Shown: positions 44,955-56,375 of the stretch, in pieces
Position numbering within the stretch: the stretch's first letter is position 1
How the letters are laid out: the number at the start of each line of letters is the position of its first letter
Origin: Tetraselmis striata
Lineage: Eukaryota; Chlorophyta; Chlorodendrophyceae; Chlorodendrales; Chlorodendraceae
Reading direction: 5' to 3'
DNA: 64,000 nt
Assembly: GCA_006384855.1 (NCBI GenBank)
Contig: VCJN01002417.1
Location: forward strand, 185,036 to 249,035
Notes under the pieces: model-generated
What the model was told of the DNA's origin: nothing
Seen by the model: the letters and a program-made list of their open reading frames with translations, nothing else
Database searches by the model: none
Program-made: the position numbers and the translations under genes

Positions 44955-44967
44955 AAGGGGGAGAGAG
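44955..44967 (+). promoter_or_regulatory. Polypurine tract
   Basis: AAGGGGGAGAGAG immediately before the 3' LTR TG; it would prime plus-strand synthesis. Confidence 0.9.
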
Positions 44968-45379
44968 TGCTATACTCCATTTCCCTATAGCCATAATGTT
45001 CTGCTATACTAGCAGGTATAACTCCCCGCAAAGGTAGTACGACTACGCATCCGCGGAGTCGCTGTACATATTAGTATTGCGGGCGTCAATATTAGTAGTA
45101 TAAGGCCGAAGACTGTTCTGGAATTCTCTAGAGTTCTCTGACTCAAGCCTTACGTGGCTAACACAGCACGGGTATTCCATGACACCCGGCTAACATAGCA
45201 CAGGTATGACTATGACCTCGGCGGGTATAAATACCGCCTCGGACTAGTCTACTAAGAGAATTCAGAGACAGAACTATAACCCAGGAACCCCTGTAACCAG
45301 AAGAGATTGGCCATACTTTCTAAATCCTTCCGCTGCATCCTAAAGGGCCTAAAGAACAGGCTTAAGCTAGAGCTTAACA
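44968..45379 (+). repeat. 3' LTR
   Basis: 412 bp, with about four differences from the 5' LTR (positions equivalent to 38711, 38861, 38863 and 38990). Confidence 0.95.
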
Positions 45380-45958
45380 CCCCCCCCCCCCCCGGGGGCC
45401 ACATTCCCCGATGGCAGCTGTCGCGAACATTGTAATTCAAACATTCTTCGGCAAACCGCTGCCTGCCCCCGCCATCCCCCTGTAAATATTTATGTAACGT
45501 GAGCACTCTTTGGCAAAAACATGGCAGCCAAACCGCCCGTCTGATGACCTTTGATCGGACGGCGGGCAGGCCCCTAGCCGAATAGTACGGCTGCGATTTG
45601 CGCTCCCATGTACTAATAGTCGTAGTTATCCACATGACTCGTCATCGCGCCCGGGTTCGTACTAGATACCCGGTACCGGCTTAATAAATATATCGCGTAC
45701 TACCCGGTACCACCCGGTACTACCCGGTACTACACGGACAACCTCGCACCTTATACTTCAGTGCCATGTAACACATCACACGTCATGTACGACTACCTCA
45801 ATGATTACAAAAAGGATTTATCGCCCGCCGGCAATAACGCCGGATGTACTCGCACGTACCTGCATGGACATGCCGCCACCAGCAGCAGCTTTCACGGATA
45901 ATAGTGGTACCGGTACGGTAGTGCTTCGTCACCCGTATGTGACATCTGAATCTCACAG
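45380..45958. other. Intron sequence upstream of exon c, unit 1
   Basis: No gene seen. It contains the remaining poly(C) half-site and a short repeat of ACCCGGTACTACC near 45667-45736. Equivalent stretches are 49714-50278 and 54425-54988. Confidence 0.6.
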
Positions 45959-46138
45959 TGCATGCTGCCTCACTGGGTTCGCATCCCCAAGACTGTGAAG
46001 CCCGACATGCTCCTCAAGTACCACCTCACCTGTGTGAAGTACGACGGATACCGCCCGGACGACATCTACTACTACACCAACACCATCCCCCACGATTCGT
46101 CCACGACGTGCACTCTAGTATGGATCACGATCATAAAG
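45959..46138 (+). CDS. DUF7869-type protein, exon c, unit 1
   Basis: 60 codons between acceptor TCTCACAG and donor AAAG-GTGAGC, phase 0 at both ends. LPHWVRIPKTVKPDMLLKYH joins to the KT of exon b as in family members (KT-LPH), and TIPHDSSTTCT corresponds to the PHDSNLT block. Confidence 0.75.
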
Positions 46139-46217
46139 GTGAGCTCGTTAGCCTCCCGATAGGTTCGCCGTGGTTGTCCGGTAGCCATGGACTGATGAAA
46201 TCTGATCTGCGATGCAG

Positions 46218-47174
46218 GAAATTCAACACCGTGGTAGAAAGATTCCGTACATCAGAATCCAGATGGACAACACCGTCAGGGAGAGCAAGAATAGGAACGT
46301 GGCGGCCCTCTGCAATTGGCTTGTGTCTATCGGCATCTGCGACGTCATTCATTTGGTCTTCTTGCCTGTCGGGCACACTCACGAACGGGTTGACCAGATC
46401 TTCAGCCGCATCAGTCTTGCGCTATCTCGCAGCCCCGCCTACACAATCGAGGCCTTTCTTGACTTGGTGGCGAAGGCATTCTCGCCCACTCCGGAGATTG
46501 CTGAGCTCTCATTCTCCCTCGACTTCTCTGAGTGGTTAAGGCCCCATTTCCAAGACCACATTCAGGACATCAGCAAGCCGCACAAATTCGAGTTCACCCG
46601 TGACGACGCCGCCGCGTCTGGCGGCTCGTTGCGCACCGCCTTGTGGTCCAACACACCGCTTTCTGAGCCCGTGCAGATCTTGAAGAGCGCGCCAACTGGG
46701 ACGCCCGAGATTCGTGCGGACCGGCCCCTTTTGTACGCTCTCTGCGACAAAAAGAAGCCCGACACGGTGAAGGTCCAGAGGTACTTGGATGATTTCAAGA
46801 AGGGCAGGTCGTACATCACGGACATGGCGGTCCAGTGGCACTTCTCCCAAGTCGAGCGCGAGAGCTGGAAGAATCTGCTCGACGACTTGGATGAGATGCA
46901 AACTGCTCCTTCGGCAGCTTTCTCCGGGTTCTGGCCGCAACGGAAAGAGGAAGTTGACGACTTCTTGCGCGAGCACGGGCAGACCGCGCCTGCTGAGGCA
47001 CGTCACACGATGGCTACCAACGCAGACCTCAACAATGCCGAAGCCGCTCGCGTTGAAGCCGAGGTTCGTGCTCAAGTGCTTCAAGATGACCATGCAGCGC
47101 AGGTAGGGGGCGGTATAAATGAGGCCGGGCACATATACTGCTCCACGAAACGACACTGTCGCACGTGTAGTTGA
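46218..47174 (+). CDS. DUF7869-type protein, exon d, unit 1 (3' end replaced by duplication junction)
   Basis: A 79-bp intron (46139-46217) separates it from exon c. The frame EIQHRGRKIPYIRIQMDNT...FLPVGHTHERVDQIFSRIS carries the family's hallmark acidic and His residues (QMDNT, GHTH, VDQ). The fold resembles DDE/RNase-H-like nucleases of transposons, and function is unproven. In this unit exon c to d is in frame. Family sequence ends at the duplication junction (47090), and a short foreign tail runs to the stop at 47174. The C-terminal region present at 56123-56843 is therefore missing. Confidence 0.75.
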   Translation, partial: EIQHRGRKIPYIRIQMDNTVRESKNRNVAALCNWLVSIGICDVIHLVFLPVGHTHERVDQIFSRISLALSRSPAYTIEAFLDLVAKAFSPTPEIAELSFSLDFSEWLRPHFQDHIQDISKPHKFEFTRDDAAASGGSLRTALWSNTPLSEPVQILKSAPTGTPEIRADRPLLYALCDKKKPDTVKVQRYLDDFKKGRSYITDMAVQWHFSQVERESWKNLLDDLDEMQTAPSAAFSGFWPQRKEEVDDFLREHGQTAPAEARHTMATNADLNNAEAARVEAEVRAQVLQDDHAAQVGGGINEAGHIYCSTKRHCRTCS

Positions 47175-47430
47175 ATAGACGCCCCCCCCCCCCCCCCCCC
47201 CCCCACCCGCCCCCGCCGGGTCGGCCCGCCGACCCGCCACGGCATGTAATATCTGTCATGCATCGCCGGGGTATGTGTGAGTGGATGCCCCGCCGCCACA
47301 TCCCCCCCCCACCCCCCCCCCCCCCATTTACACTTATGCACTCATTAAGTTTGGGCTGGTTTCGGAGCAGTACATGTACGTATGTATATACATACAATGG
47401 AACGTAGGACCTGCGCGGAAAGAGGCGGGG

Positions 47431-48601
47431 CTGGCGGAGTGCGTTGGGGGTGCGTAGAGTAGCGTGTTGGTGAGATTCGGGGTGCATCGGACGCCGGATG
47501 CCCATCCACCCAGCGTAAAAGGCGCGTACGTAATATTCACACTATATATATTCACACGCAAATGTGTGAAAACCGGACATTCCGTGCCGGATGGGTGGGA
47601 ATACGGCGTCCGATGCAGCCAAAACTCCAGCAACACGCTATCTATGCACCGCCAATGCACTCCGCCAGCACCGCCTCATTCTCTGTCGATTTCGAAAACG
47701 CCTTCACATTATCCACCGCTAATTGCAATTGCCACCGTGTAATGTTGTCACGATGTGCACACACAACAACACTTACTACCGGTCCCGACGCGGATGGACG
47801 CGAGGCTTGCGGAGTGCGTTGGGGGTGCGTAGAGTAGCGTGCTGCAAATAATTGGGGTGCATCGGACGCCGGATGCCCATCCACCCGGCGTACAAGACGC
47901 GTAATGCTCACACTATATTAACACACAAATGTGTGAAAACCGGACATTCCGTGCCGGATGGGTGGGAATACGGCGTCCGAGGCAGCCAAAACCCCAGCAA
48001 CACGCTATTCTATGCACCGCCAATGCACTCCGCCAGCACCGCCTCATTCTCTGTCGATTTCGAAAACGCCTTCATTCACATTATCCACCGCTAATAATTG
48101 CAATTGCCACCGTGTAATGTTGTCACGATGTGCGCACACAACATAACAACACTTACTACCGGTTCCGACGCGGATGGAGGCGAGGCTTGCGGAGCGAGTG
48201 CGTTGGGGGTGCGTGGAGTAGCGTGCTGCAAATAATTGGGGTGCATCGGACGCCGGATGCCCATCCACCCGGCGTACAAGACGCGTAATATTCACACTTT
48301 ATTAACACACAAATGTGTGAAAACCGGACATTCCGTGCCGGATGGGTGGGAATACGGCGTCCGAGGCAGCCAAAACCCCAGCAACACGCTATTCTATGCA
48401 CCGCCAATGCACTCCGCCAGCACCGCCTCATTCTCTGTCGATTTCGAAAACGCCTTCATTCACATTATCCACCGCTAATAATTGCAATTTCCACCGTGTA
48501 ATGTTGTCACGATGAACGCACACAACAACACTTACTACCGGTTCCGACGCGGATGGAGGCGAGGCTTGCGGAGTGCACTGGCGGTGCACAGACTAGCGGG
48601 A
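47431..48601. repeat. Foldback repeat array in unit 2 (3 copies)
   Basis: Same as the unit 1 array, with landmarks at 47477, 47852 and 48236. Confidence 0.85.
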
Positions 48602-49040
48602 GACTAGATCCATTGTCGCTTATTTACAAGCACGGGCGGTGCTGCCAGACATGATCGTCTACGGCCGATACAATATTCACACTATATTAACATCGGTGCA
48701 CACCGCCGCACAACGCTGCGGCGGTGTGCACATATACGTGCGCACATTATACGTGTGCACATTCGTCGCGCACATATACGCGCGCCCTACCGCACATATT
48801 ATCCCGGATTCACTCGCCGTATCCATTACGCCGTGCTACTTCAACAATTAACATTGCGAAATTACACCGACACAATGCCGCACCGACTAGCTCTTGACAA
48901 TACGTGCATATAAATAGTAGTGGCGCGCTGCTCCTCGCCTCCGATGTGTCGTTGACTTCTGCGGAAGGCGGTCGTCGACTGGGTGTCAGTTTCTCCACCT
49001 CGCCCCCCCCCCCCCCCCCCCCTTCACCGCTCACAGCGCC

Positions 49041-49602
49041 ATGGCAGACCTCGCCCCCCCGGGCAAAAGTGGGCGGCGAGCCTTGTTGTCCGCGCCGCCG
49101 GCATCGAGGAGGACGAGAAAGACATGAGGAAACGCGTGACAAGGTTGGCGCGCAACAAAACACTCCATCCTCCACATTAGCACGCACCCACTCGTGGCTA
49201 ACTTGTGCCGCGCGCAGGTTCGTCCGGGAGCGCCGTAAGGCCCACCTCAACGCCAAGGCTTCCACAGTGCCAGCGGCGCAACTCGCGGTGGCCGAGGAGG
49301 CCGCATCCTCAGCCGCTTAAAGGCGAAACGATTGTGGCTGGTTGTGGGCGTCTGGGCACAGGGGGCGTCCCGACGCCAAGGTAAGGAAGCTCATGGCGGC
49401 GTCGTCGACGGCACAGCCTCCCGGGGTGGTGAAGACACTGACGGATGACAAGAAGCGGAAGAGGCCAGTGAAGAAGCGCCGAGGTAAGAAACTGGCGGTC
49501 GCGGAGTCGGAGGCGGAGGCGGAGGCGGAGGCGGAGGCGGAGGCAGCGAGATCGTCGAAGCGGAGGGTCCCCCGGGCACGCAAGAACAAGAACAAGCAGT
49601 AG
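49041..49602 (+). CDS. Small basic nuclear-type protein gene, unit 2
   Basis: Same organisation as unit 1: TATAAATA at 48909, ATG at 49041, intron GTTGGC...CGCGCAG, and a Lys-rich C-terminal piece at 49393-49602. The Ala-Glu repeat has a Glu where units 1 and 3 have Gln. The seven-C frame problem is shared, so it pre-dates the duplication. Confidence 0.35.
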
Positions 49603-50278
49603 CCCCCGCCCCCTTACCCCCCTCCCCTCACTCCCCCGGCGGGAGCGGCGGGCGGCGGGGGGGGGGGGTGGGGGGACCACGCCCGCCCGCCTCCCCCCCC
49701 CCCCCCCCCCCCCGGGGGGCCACATTCCCCGATGGCAGCTGTCGCGAACATTGTAATTCAAACATTCTTCGGCAAACCGCTGCCTGCCCCCGCCATCCCC
49801 CTGTAAATATTTATGTAACGTGAGCACTCTTTGGCAAAACATGGCAGCCAAACCGCCCGTCTGATGACCTTTGATCGGACGGCGGGCAGGCCCCTAGCCG
49901 AATAGTACGGCTGCGATTTGCGCTCCCATGTACAAATAGTCGTAGTTATCCACATGACTCGTCATTGCGCCCGGGTTCGTACTAGATACCCGGTACCGGC
50001 TTAATAAATATATCGCGTACTACCCGGTACCACCCGGTACTACCCGGTACTACACGGACAACCTCGCACCTTATACTTCAGTGCCATGTAACACATCACA
50101 CGTCATGTACGACTACCTCAATGATTACAAAAAGGATTTATCGCCCGCCGGCAATAACGCCGGATGTACTCGCACGTACCTGCATGGACATGCCGCCACC
50201 AGCAGCAGCTTTCACGGATAATAGTGGTACCGGTACGGTAGTGCTTCGTCACCCGTATGTGACATCTGAATCTCACAG

Positions 50279-50458
50279 TGCCTGCTGCCTCACTGGGTTC
50301 GCATCCCCAAGACTGTGAAGCCCGACATGCTCCTCAAGTACCACCTCACCTGTGTGAAGTACGACGGATACCGCCCGGACGACATCTACTACTACACCAA
50401 CACCATCCCCCACGATTCGTCCACGACGTGCACTCTAGTATGGATCACGATCATAAAG
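50279..50458 (+). CDS. DUF7869-type protein, exon c, unit 2
   Basis: Identical in structure to unit 1. One change at the start (CTG instead of ATG) gives CLLPHW in place of CMLPHW. Confidence 0.75.
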
Positions 50459-50537
50459 GTGAGCTCGTTAGCCTCCCGATAGGTTCGCCGTGGTTGTCCG
50501 GTAGCCATGGACTGATGAAATCTGATCTGCGATGCAG

Positions 50538-51495
50538 GAAAATTCAACACCGTGGTAGAAAGATTCCGTACATCAGAATCCAGATGGACAACACCGTCAG
50601 GGAGAGCAAGAATAGGAACATGGCGGCCCTCTGCAATTGGCTTGTGTCTATCGGCATCTGCGACGTCATTCATTTGGTCTTCTTGCCTGTCGGGCACACT
50701 CACGAACGGGTTGACCAGATCTTCAGCCGCATCAGTCTTGCGCTATCTCGCAGCCCCGCCTACACAATCGAGGCCTTTCTTGACTTGGTGGCGAAGGCAT
50801 TCTCGCCCACTCCGGAGATTGCCGAGCTCTCATTCTCCCTCGACTTCTCTGAGTGGGTAAGGCCCCATTTCCAAGACCACATTCAGGACATCAGCAAGCC
50901 GCACAAATTCGAGTTCACCCGTGACGACGCCGCCGCATCTGGCGGCTCGTTGCGCACCGCCTTGTGGTCCAACACACCGCTTTCTGAGCCCGTGCAGATC
51001 TTGAAGAGCGCGCCAACTGGGACGCCCGAGATTCGTGCGGACCGGCCCCTTTTGTACGCTCTCTGCGACAAAAAGAAGCCCGACACGGTGAAGGTCCAGA
51101 GGTACTTGGATGATTTCAAGAAGGGCAGGTCGTACATCACGGACATGGCGGTCCAGTGGCACTTCTCCCAAGTCGAGCGCGAGAGCTGGAAGAATCTGCT
51201 CGACGACTTGGATGAGATGCAAACTGCTCCTTCGGCAGCTTTCTCCGGGTTCTGGCCGCAACGGAAAGAGGAAGTTGACGACTTCTTGCGCGAGCACGGG
51301 CAGACCGCGCCTGCTGAGGCACGTCACACGATGGCTACCAACGCAGACCTCAACAATGCCGAAGCCGCTCGCGTTGAAGCCGAGGTTCGTGCTCAAGTGC
51401 TTCAAGATGACCATGCAGCGCAGGTAGGGGGCGGTATAAATGAGGCCGGGCACATATACTGCTCCACGAAACGACACTGTCGCACGTGTAGTTGA
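50538..51495 (+). pseudogene. DUF7869-type protein, exon d, unit 2 (frameshifted at the splice junction)
   Basis: The run after the acceptor is GAAAATTC, one A longer than unit 1, so the exon c frame is lost within a few codons. The core frame (QMDNT, GHTH, DQ) is otherwise open to 51495 and can be read only from sequence that runs through the intron. The family sequence again stops at the duplication junction (51411). Confidence 0.65.
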
Positions 51496-51748
51496 ATAGA
51501 CGCCCCCCCCCCCCCCCCCCCCCCGCCCCCGCCGGGTCGGCCCGCCGACCCGCCACGGCATGTAATATCTGTCATGCATCGCCGGGGTATGTGTGAGTGG
51601 ATGCCCCGCCGCCACATCCCCCCCCCCACCCCCCCCCCCCCCATTTACACTTATGCACTCATTAAGTTTGGGCTGGTTTCGGAGCAGTACATGTACGTAT
51701 GTATATACATACAATGGAACGTAGGACCTGCGCGGAAAGAGGCGGGGC

Positions 51749-53296
51749 TGGCGGAGTGCGTTGGGGGTGCGTAGAATAGCGTGTTGGTGAGATTCGGGGT
51801 GCATCGGACGCCGGATGCCCATCCACCCAGCGTAAAAGGCGCGTACGTAATATTCACACTATATATATTCACACGCAAATGTGTGAAAACCGGACATTCC
51901 GTGCCGGATGGGTGGGAATACGGCGTCCGATGCAGCCAAAACTCCAGCAACACGCTATCTATGCACCGCCAATGCACTCCGCCAGCACCGCCTCATTCTC
52001 TGTCGATTTCGAAAACGCCTTCACATTATCCACCGCTAATTGCAATTGCCACCGTGTAATGTTGTCAGGATGTGCACACACAACAACACTTACTACCGGT
52101 CCCGACGCGGATGGACGCGAGGCTTGCGGAGTGCGTTGGGGGTGCGTAGAGTAGCGTGCTGCAAATAATTGGGGTGCATCGGACGCCGGATGCCCATCCA
52201 CCCGGCGTACAAGACGCGTAATGTTCACACTATATTAACACACAAATGTGTGAAAACCGGACATTCCGTGCCGGATGGGTGGGAATACGGCGTCCGAGGC
52301 AGCCAAAACCCCAGCAACACGCTATTCTATGCACCGCCAATGCACTCCGCCAGCACCGCCTCATTCTCTGTCGATTTCGAAAACGCCTTCATTCACATTA
52401 TCCACCGCTAATAATTGCAATTGCCACCGTGTAATGTTGTCACGATGTGCGCACACAACATAACAACACTTACTACCGGTCCCGACGCGGATGGACGCGA
52501 GGCTTGCGGAGTGCGTTGGGGGTGCGTAGAGTAGCGTGCTGCAAATAATTGGGGTGCATCGGACGCCGGATGCCCATCCACCCGGCGTACAAGACGCGTA
52601 ATGTTCACACTATATTAACACACCAATGTGTGAAAACCGGACATTCCGTGCCGGATGGGTGGGAATACGGCGTCCGAGGCAGCCAAAACCCCAGCAACAC
52701 GCTATTCTATGCACCGCCAATGCACTCCGCCAGCACCGCCTCATTCTCTGTCGATTTCGAAAACGCCTTCATTCACATTATCCACCGCTAATAATTGCAA
52801 TTGCCACCGTGTAATGTTGTCACGATGTGCGCACACAACATAACAACACTTACTACCGGTTCCGACGCGGATGGAGGCGAGGCTTGCGGAGCGAGTGCGT
52901 TGGGGGTGCGTGGAGTAGCGTGCTGCAAATAATTGGGGTGCATCGGACGCCGGATGCCCATCCACCCGGCGTACAAGACGCGTAATATTCACACTTTATT
53001 AACACACAAATGTGTGAAAACCGGACATTCCGTGCCGGATGGGTGGGAATACGGCGTCCGAGGCAGCCAAAACCCCAGCAACACGCTATTCTATGCACCG
53101 CCAATGCACTCCGCCAGCACCGCCTCATTCTCTGTCGATTTCGAAAACGCCTTCATTCACATTATCCACCGCTAATAATTGCAATTTCCACCGTGTAATG
53201 TTGTCACGATGAACGCACACAACAACACTTACTACCGGTTCCGACGCGGATGGAGGCGAGGCTTGCGGAGTGCACTGGCGGTGCACAGACTAGCGG
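51749..53296. repeat. Foldback repeat array in unit 3 (4 copies)
   Basis: Landmarks lie at 51794, 52169, 52549 and 52933. The second and third copies are nearly identical and account for the extra length of this unit. Confidence 0.85.
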
Positions 53297-53741
53297 GAGA
53301 CTAGATCCATTGTCGCTTATTTACAAGCACGGGCGGTGCTGCCAGACATGATCGTCTACGGCCGATACAATATTCACACTATATTAACATCGGTGCACAC
53401 CGCCGCACAACGCTGCGGCGGTGTGCACATATACGTGCGCACATTATACGTGTGCACATTCGTCGCGCACATATACGCGCGCCCTACCGCACATATTATC
53501 CCGGATTCACTCGCCGTATCCATTACGCCGTGCTACTTCAACAATTAACATTGCGAAATTACACCGACACAATGCCGCACCGACTAGCTCTTGACCATAC
53601 GTGCATATAAATAGTAGTGGCGCGCTGCTCCTCGCCTCCGATGTGTCGTTGACTTCTGCGGAAGGCGGTCGTCGACTGGGTGTCAGTTTCTCCACCTCGC
53701 CCCCCCCCCCCCCCCCCCCCCCCTTCACCGCTCACAGCGCC

Positions 53742-54303
53742 ATGGCAGACCTCGCCCCCCCGGGCAAAAGTGGGCGGCGAGCCTTGTTGTCCGCGCCGCC
53801 GGCATCGAGGAGGACGAGAAAGACATGAGGAAACGCGTGACAAGGTTGGCGCGCAACAAAACACTCCATCCTCCACATTAGCACGCACCCACTCGTGGCT
53901 AACTTGTGCCGCGCGCAGGTTCGTCCGGGAGCGCCGTAAGGCCCACCTCAACGCCAAGGCTTCCACAGTGCCAGCGGCGCAACTCGCGGTGGCCGAGGAG
54001 GCCGCATCCTCAGCCGCTTAAAGGCGAAACGATTGTGGCTGGTTGTGGGCGTCTGGGCACAGGGGGCGTCCCGACGCCAAGGTAAGGAAGCTCATGGCGG
54101 CGTCGTCGACGGCACAGCCTCCCGGGGTGGTGAAGACACTGACGGATGACAAGAAGCGGAAGAGGCCAGTGAAGAAGCGCCGAGGTAAGAAACTGGCGGT
54201 CGCGGAGTCGGAGGCGCAGGCGGAGGCGGAGGCGGAGGCGGAGGCAGCGAGATCGTCGAAGCGGAGGGTCCCCCGGGCACGCAAGAACAAGAACAAGCAG
54301 TAG
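53742..54303 (+). CDS. Small basic nuclear-type protein gene, unit 3
   Basis: Same organisation: TATAAATA at 53606, ATG at 53742, Lys-rich piece at 54094-54303. The poly(C) run upstream differs in length from the other units, which changes upstream frames but not this one. Confidence 0.35.
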
Positions 54304-54988
54304 CCCCCGCCCCCTTACCCCCCTCCCCTCACTCCCCCGGCGGGAGCGGCGGGCGGCGGGGGGGGGGGGGGGGGGGGGGTGGGGGACCACGCCCGCCCGC
54401 CTCCCCCCCCCCCCCCCCCCCCCCGGGGGCCACATTCCCCGATGGCAGCTGTCGCGAACATTGTAATTCAAACATTCTTCGGCAAACCGCTGCCTGCCCC
54501 CGCCATCCCCCTGTAAATATTTATGTAACGTGAGCACTCTTTGGCAAAACATGGCAGCCAAACCGCCCGTCTGATGACCTTTGATCGGACGGCGGGCAGG
54601 CCCCTAGCCGAATAGTACGGCTGCGATTTGCGCTCCCATGTACTAATAGTCGTAGTTATCCACATGACTCGTCATCGCGCCCGGGTTCGTACTAGATACC
54701 CGGTACCGGCTTAATAAATATATCGCGTACTACCCGGTACCACCCGGTACTACCCGGTACTACACGGACAACCTCGCACCTTATACTTCAGTGCCATGTA
54801 ACACATCACACGTCATGTACGACTACCTCAATGATTACAAAAAGGATTTATCGCCCGCCGGCAATAACGCCGGATGTACTCGCACGTACCTGCATGGACA
54901 TGCCGCCACCAGCAGCAGCTTTCACGGATAATAGTGGTACCGGTACGGTAGTGCTTCGTCACCCGTATGTGACATCTGAATCTCACAG

Positions 54989-55168
54989 TGCCTGCTGCCT
55001 CACTGGGTTCGCATCCCCAAGACTGTGAAGCCCGACATGCTCCTCAAGTACCACCTCACCTGTGTGAAGTACGACGGATACCGCCCGGACGACATCTACT
55101 ACTACACCAACACCATCCCCCACGATTCGTCCACGACGTGCACTCTAGTATGGATCACGATCATAAAG
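54989..55168 (+). CDS. DUF7869-type protein, exon c, unit 3
   Basis: Same as unit 2 (CLLPHW start), with donor AAAG-GTGAGC retained. Confidence 0.75.
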
Positions 55169-55247
55169 GTGAGCTCGTTAGCCTCCCGATAGGTTCGCCG
55201 TGGTTGTCCGGTAGCCATGGACTGATGAAATCTGATCTGCGATGCAG

Positions 55248-56239
55248 GAAAATTCAACACCGTGGTAGAAAGATTCCGTACATCAGAATCCAGATGGACA
55301 ACACCGTCAGGGAGAGCAAGAATAGGAACATGGCGGCCCTCTGCAATTGGCTTGTGTCTATCGGCATCTGCGACGTCATTCATTTGGTCTTCTTGCCTGT
55401 CGGGCACACTCACGAACGGGTTGACCAGATCTTCAGCCGCATCAGTCTTGCGCTATCTCGCAGCCCCGCCTACACAATCGAGGCCTTTCTTGACTTGGTG
55501 GCGAAGGCATTCTCGCCCCACTCCGGAGATTGCTGAGCTCTCATTCTCCCTCGACTTCTCTGAGTGGGTAAGGCCCCATTTCCAAGACCACATTCAGGAC
55601 ATCAGCAAGCCGCACAAATTCGAGTTCACCCGTGACGACGCCGCCGCATCTGGCGGCTCGTTGCGCACCGCCTTGTGGTCCAACACACCGCTTTCTGAGC
55701 CCGTGCAGATCTTGAAGAGCGCGCCAACTGGGACGCCCGAGATTCGTGCGGACCGGCCCCTTTTGTACGCTCTCTGCGACAAAAAGAAGCCCGACACGGT
55801 GAAGGTCCAGAGGTACTTGGATGATTTCAAGAAGGGCAGGTCGTACATCACGGACATGGCGGTCCAGTGGCACTTCTCCCCAGTCGAGCGCGAGAGCTGG
55901 AAGAATCTGCTCGACGACTTGGATGAGATGCAAACTGCTCCTTCGGCAGCTTTCTCCGGGTTCTGGCCGCAACGGAAAGAGGAAGTTGACGACTTCTTGC
56001 GCGAGCACGGGCAGACCGCGCCTGCTGAGGCACGTCACACGATGGCTACCAACGCAGACCTCAACAATGCCGAAGCCGCTCGCGTTGAAGCCGAGGTTCG
56101 TGCTCAAGTGCTTCAAGATGACAGCGCCTTCCGGGGAGTTCACGCCGGCGCCAAGGAGAGGCTTCATGACAACACAGTGCCCAGCGATGCAAAGGGCTCG
56201 AACCTCGTTGTCATCGACGTCTCCGATGCGAGTCCCATT
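55248..56239 (+). pseudogene. DUF7869-type protein, exon d, unit 3 (natural 3' end, two frameshifts)
   Basis: It has the extra A of unit 2 and an extra C at about 55519 (GCCCCACTCC versus GCCCACTCC). This is the only unit that continues past 56122 with the original gene sequence (HAGAKERLHDN, then NLVVIDVSDASPI). The phase-0 donor ATT-GTTTGT at 56240 leads to exon e. The copy with the correct C-terminus is therefore frameshifted, while the copy with an open core lacks the C-terminus. Confidence 0.65.
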
Positions 56240-56375
56240 GTTTGTCATTTTTGTCCTTTACGGGACAAAACAATTTGGTTCATCTACCTTGCTTGTTATT
56301 TTGTCCCTACTGGGACAAAAATGGCGTGGCGTCTCGCTCGGGACTAACATAGCTCATGGTCTTGGTCATCGTTAG
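56240..56375. repeat. Intron with two TTTTGTCC/GGACAAAA hairpins
   Basis: The 136-bp intron contains TTTTGTCC-tttacg-GGACAAAA and TTTTGTCCC-tact-GGGACAAAA. A third related dyad lies 3' of the gene (CTTGTCC...GGACAAAATG, 56969-56993). Confidence 0.8.

Larger units (their letters stand above)
38592..45379 (+). mobile_element. Ty3/gypsy chromovirus-type LTR retrotransposon (6788 bp)
   Basis: Both LTRs begin TG and end CA. A primer-binding site follows the first and a polypurine tract precedes the second, and gag and pol lie between in -1 frame relation. It is inserted in the poly(C) tract of unit 1; units 2 and 3 preserve the empty site. A target duplication cannot be read in the homopolymer. 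The two LTRs differ at about four positions by eye (roughly 1%), so insertion is fairly recent. Domain order protease-RT-RNase H-integrase-chromodomain places it in Metaviridae/chromoviruses. Pol is broken by a 98-bp internal insertion, so this copy is probably not autonomous. Confidence 0.95.
35996..47090 (+). repeat. Tandem-duplication unit 1 (interrupted by the LTR retrotransposon)
   Basis: The unit starts CATGCAGCGCAGGTAGGGG and ends ...CTTCAAGATGAC. Without the 6788-bp retrotransposon it is about 4.31 kb. Its left boundary lies in the DUF7869 intron and its right boundary inside exon d. The junction shows 3-bp microhomology (GAC). Confidence 0.9.
47091..51411 (+). repeat. Tandem-duplication unit 2
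   Basis: 4321 bp, collinear with unit 1 minus the retrotransposon. It shows the uninterrupted poly(C) target site at about 49694-49713. The 1/2 and 2/3 junctions are identical, so the third copy probably arose by unequal exchange. Confidence 0.9.
51412..56122 (+). repeat. Tandem-duplication unit 3
   Basis: 4711 bp. It has one extra ~380-bp foldback repeat compared with units 1 and 2. At 56122 the sequence continues into the natural remainder of exon d instead of restarting the unit, so this copy retains the original 3' junction. Confidence 0.9.

Noticed and set aside
50278-51495. A single 405-codon protein through exon c, intron and exon d in unit 2
   Set aside because: The first third is exon c read in the wrong frame plus intron. 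It is open only because of the extra A after the acceptor.
50830-51822. A 330-codon minus-strand frame (and its counterparts at 46536 and 55541)
   Set aside because: It is antisense to the conserved DUF7869 core and runs through homopolymer and foldback DNA, so it is a shadow frame.
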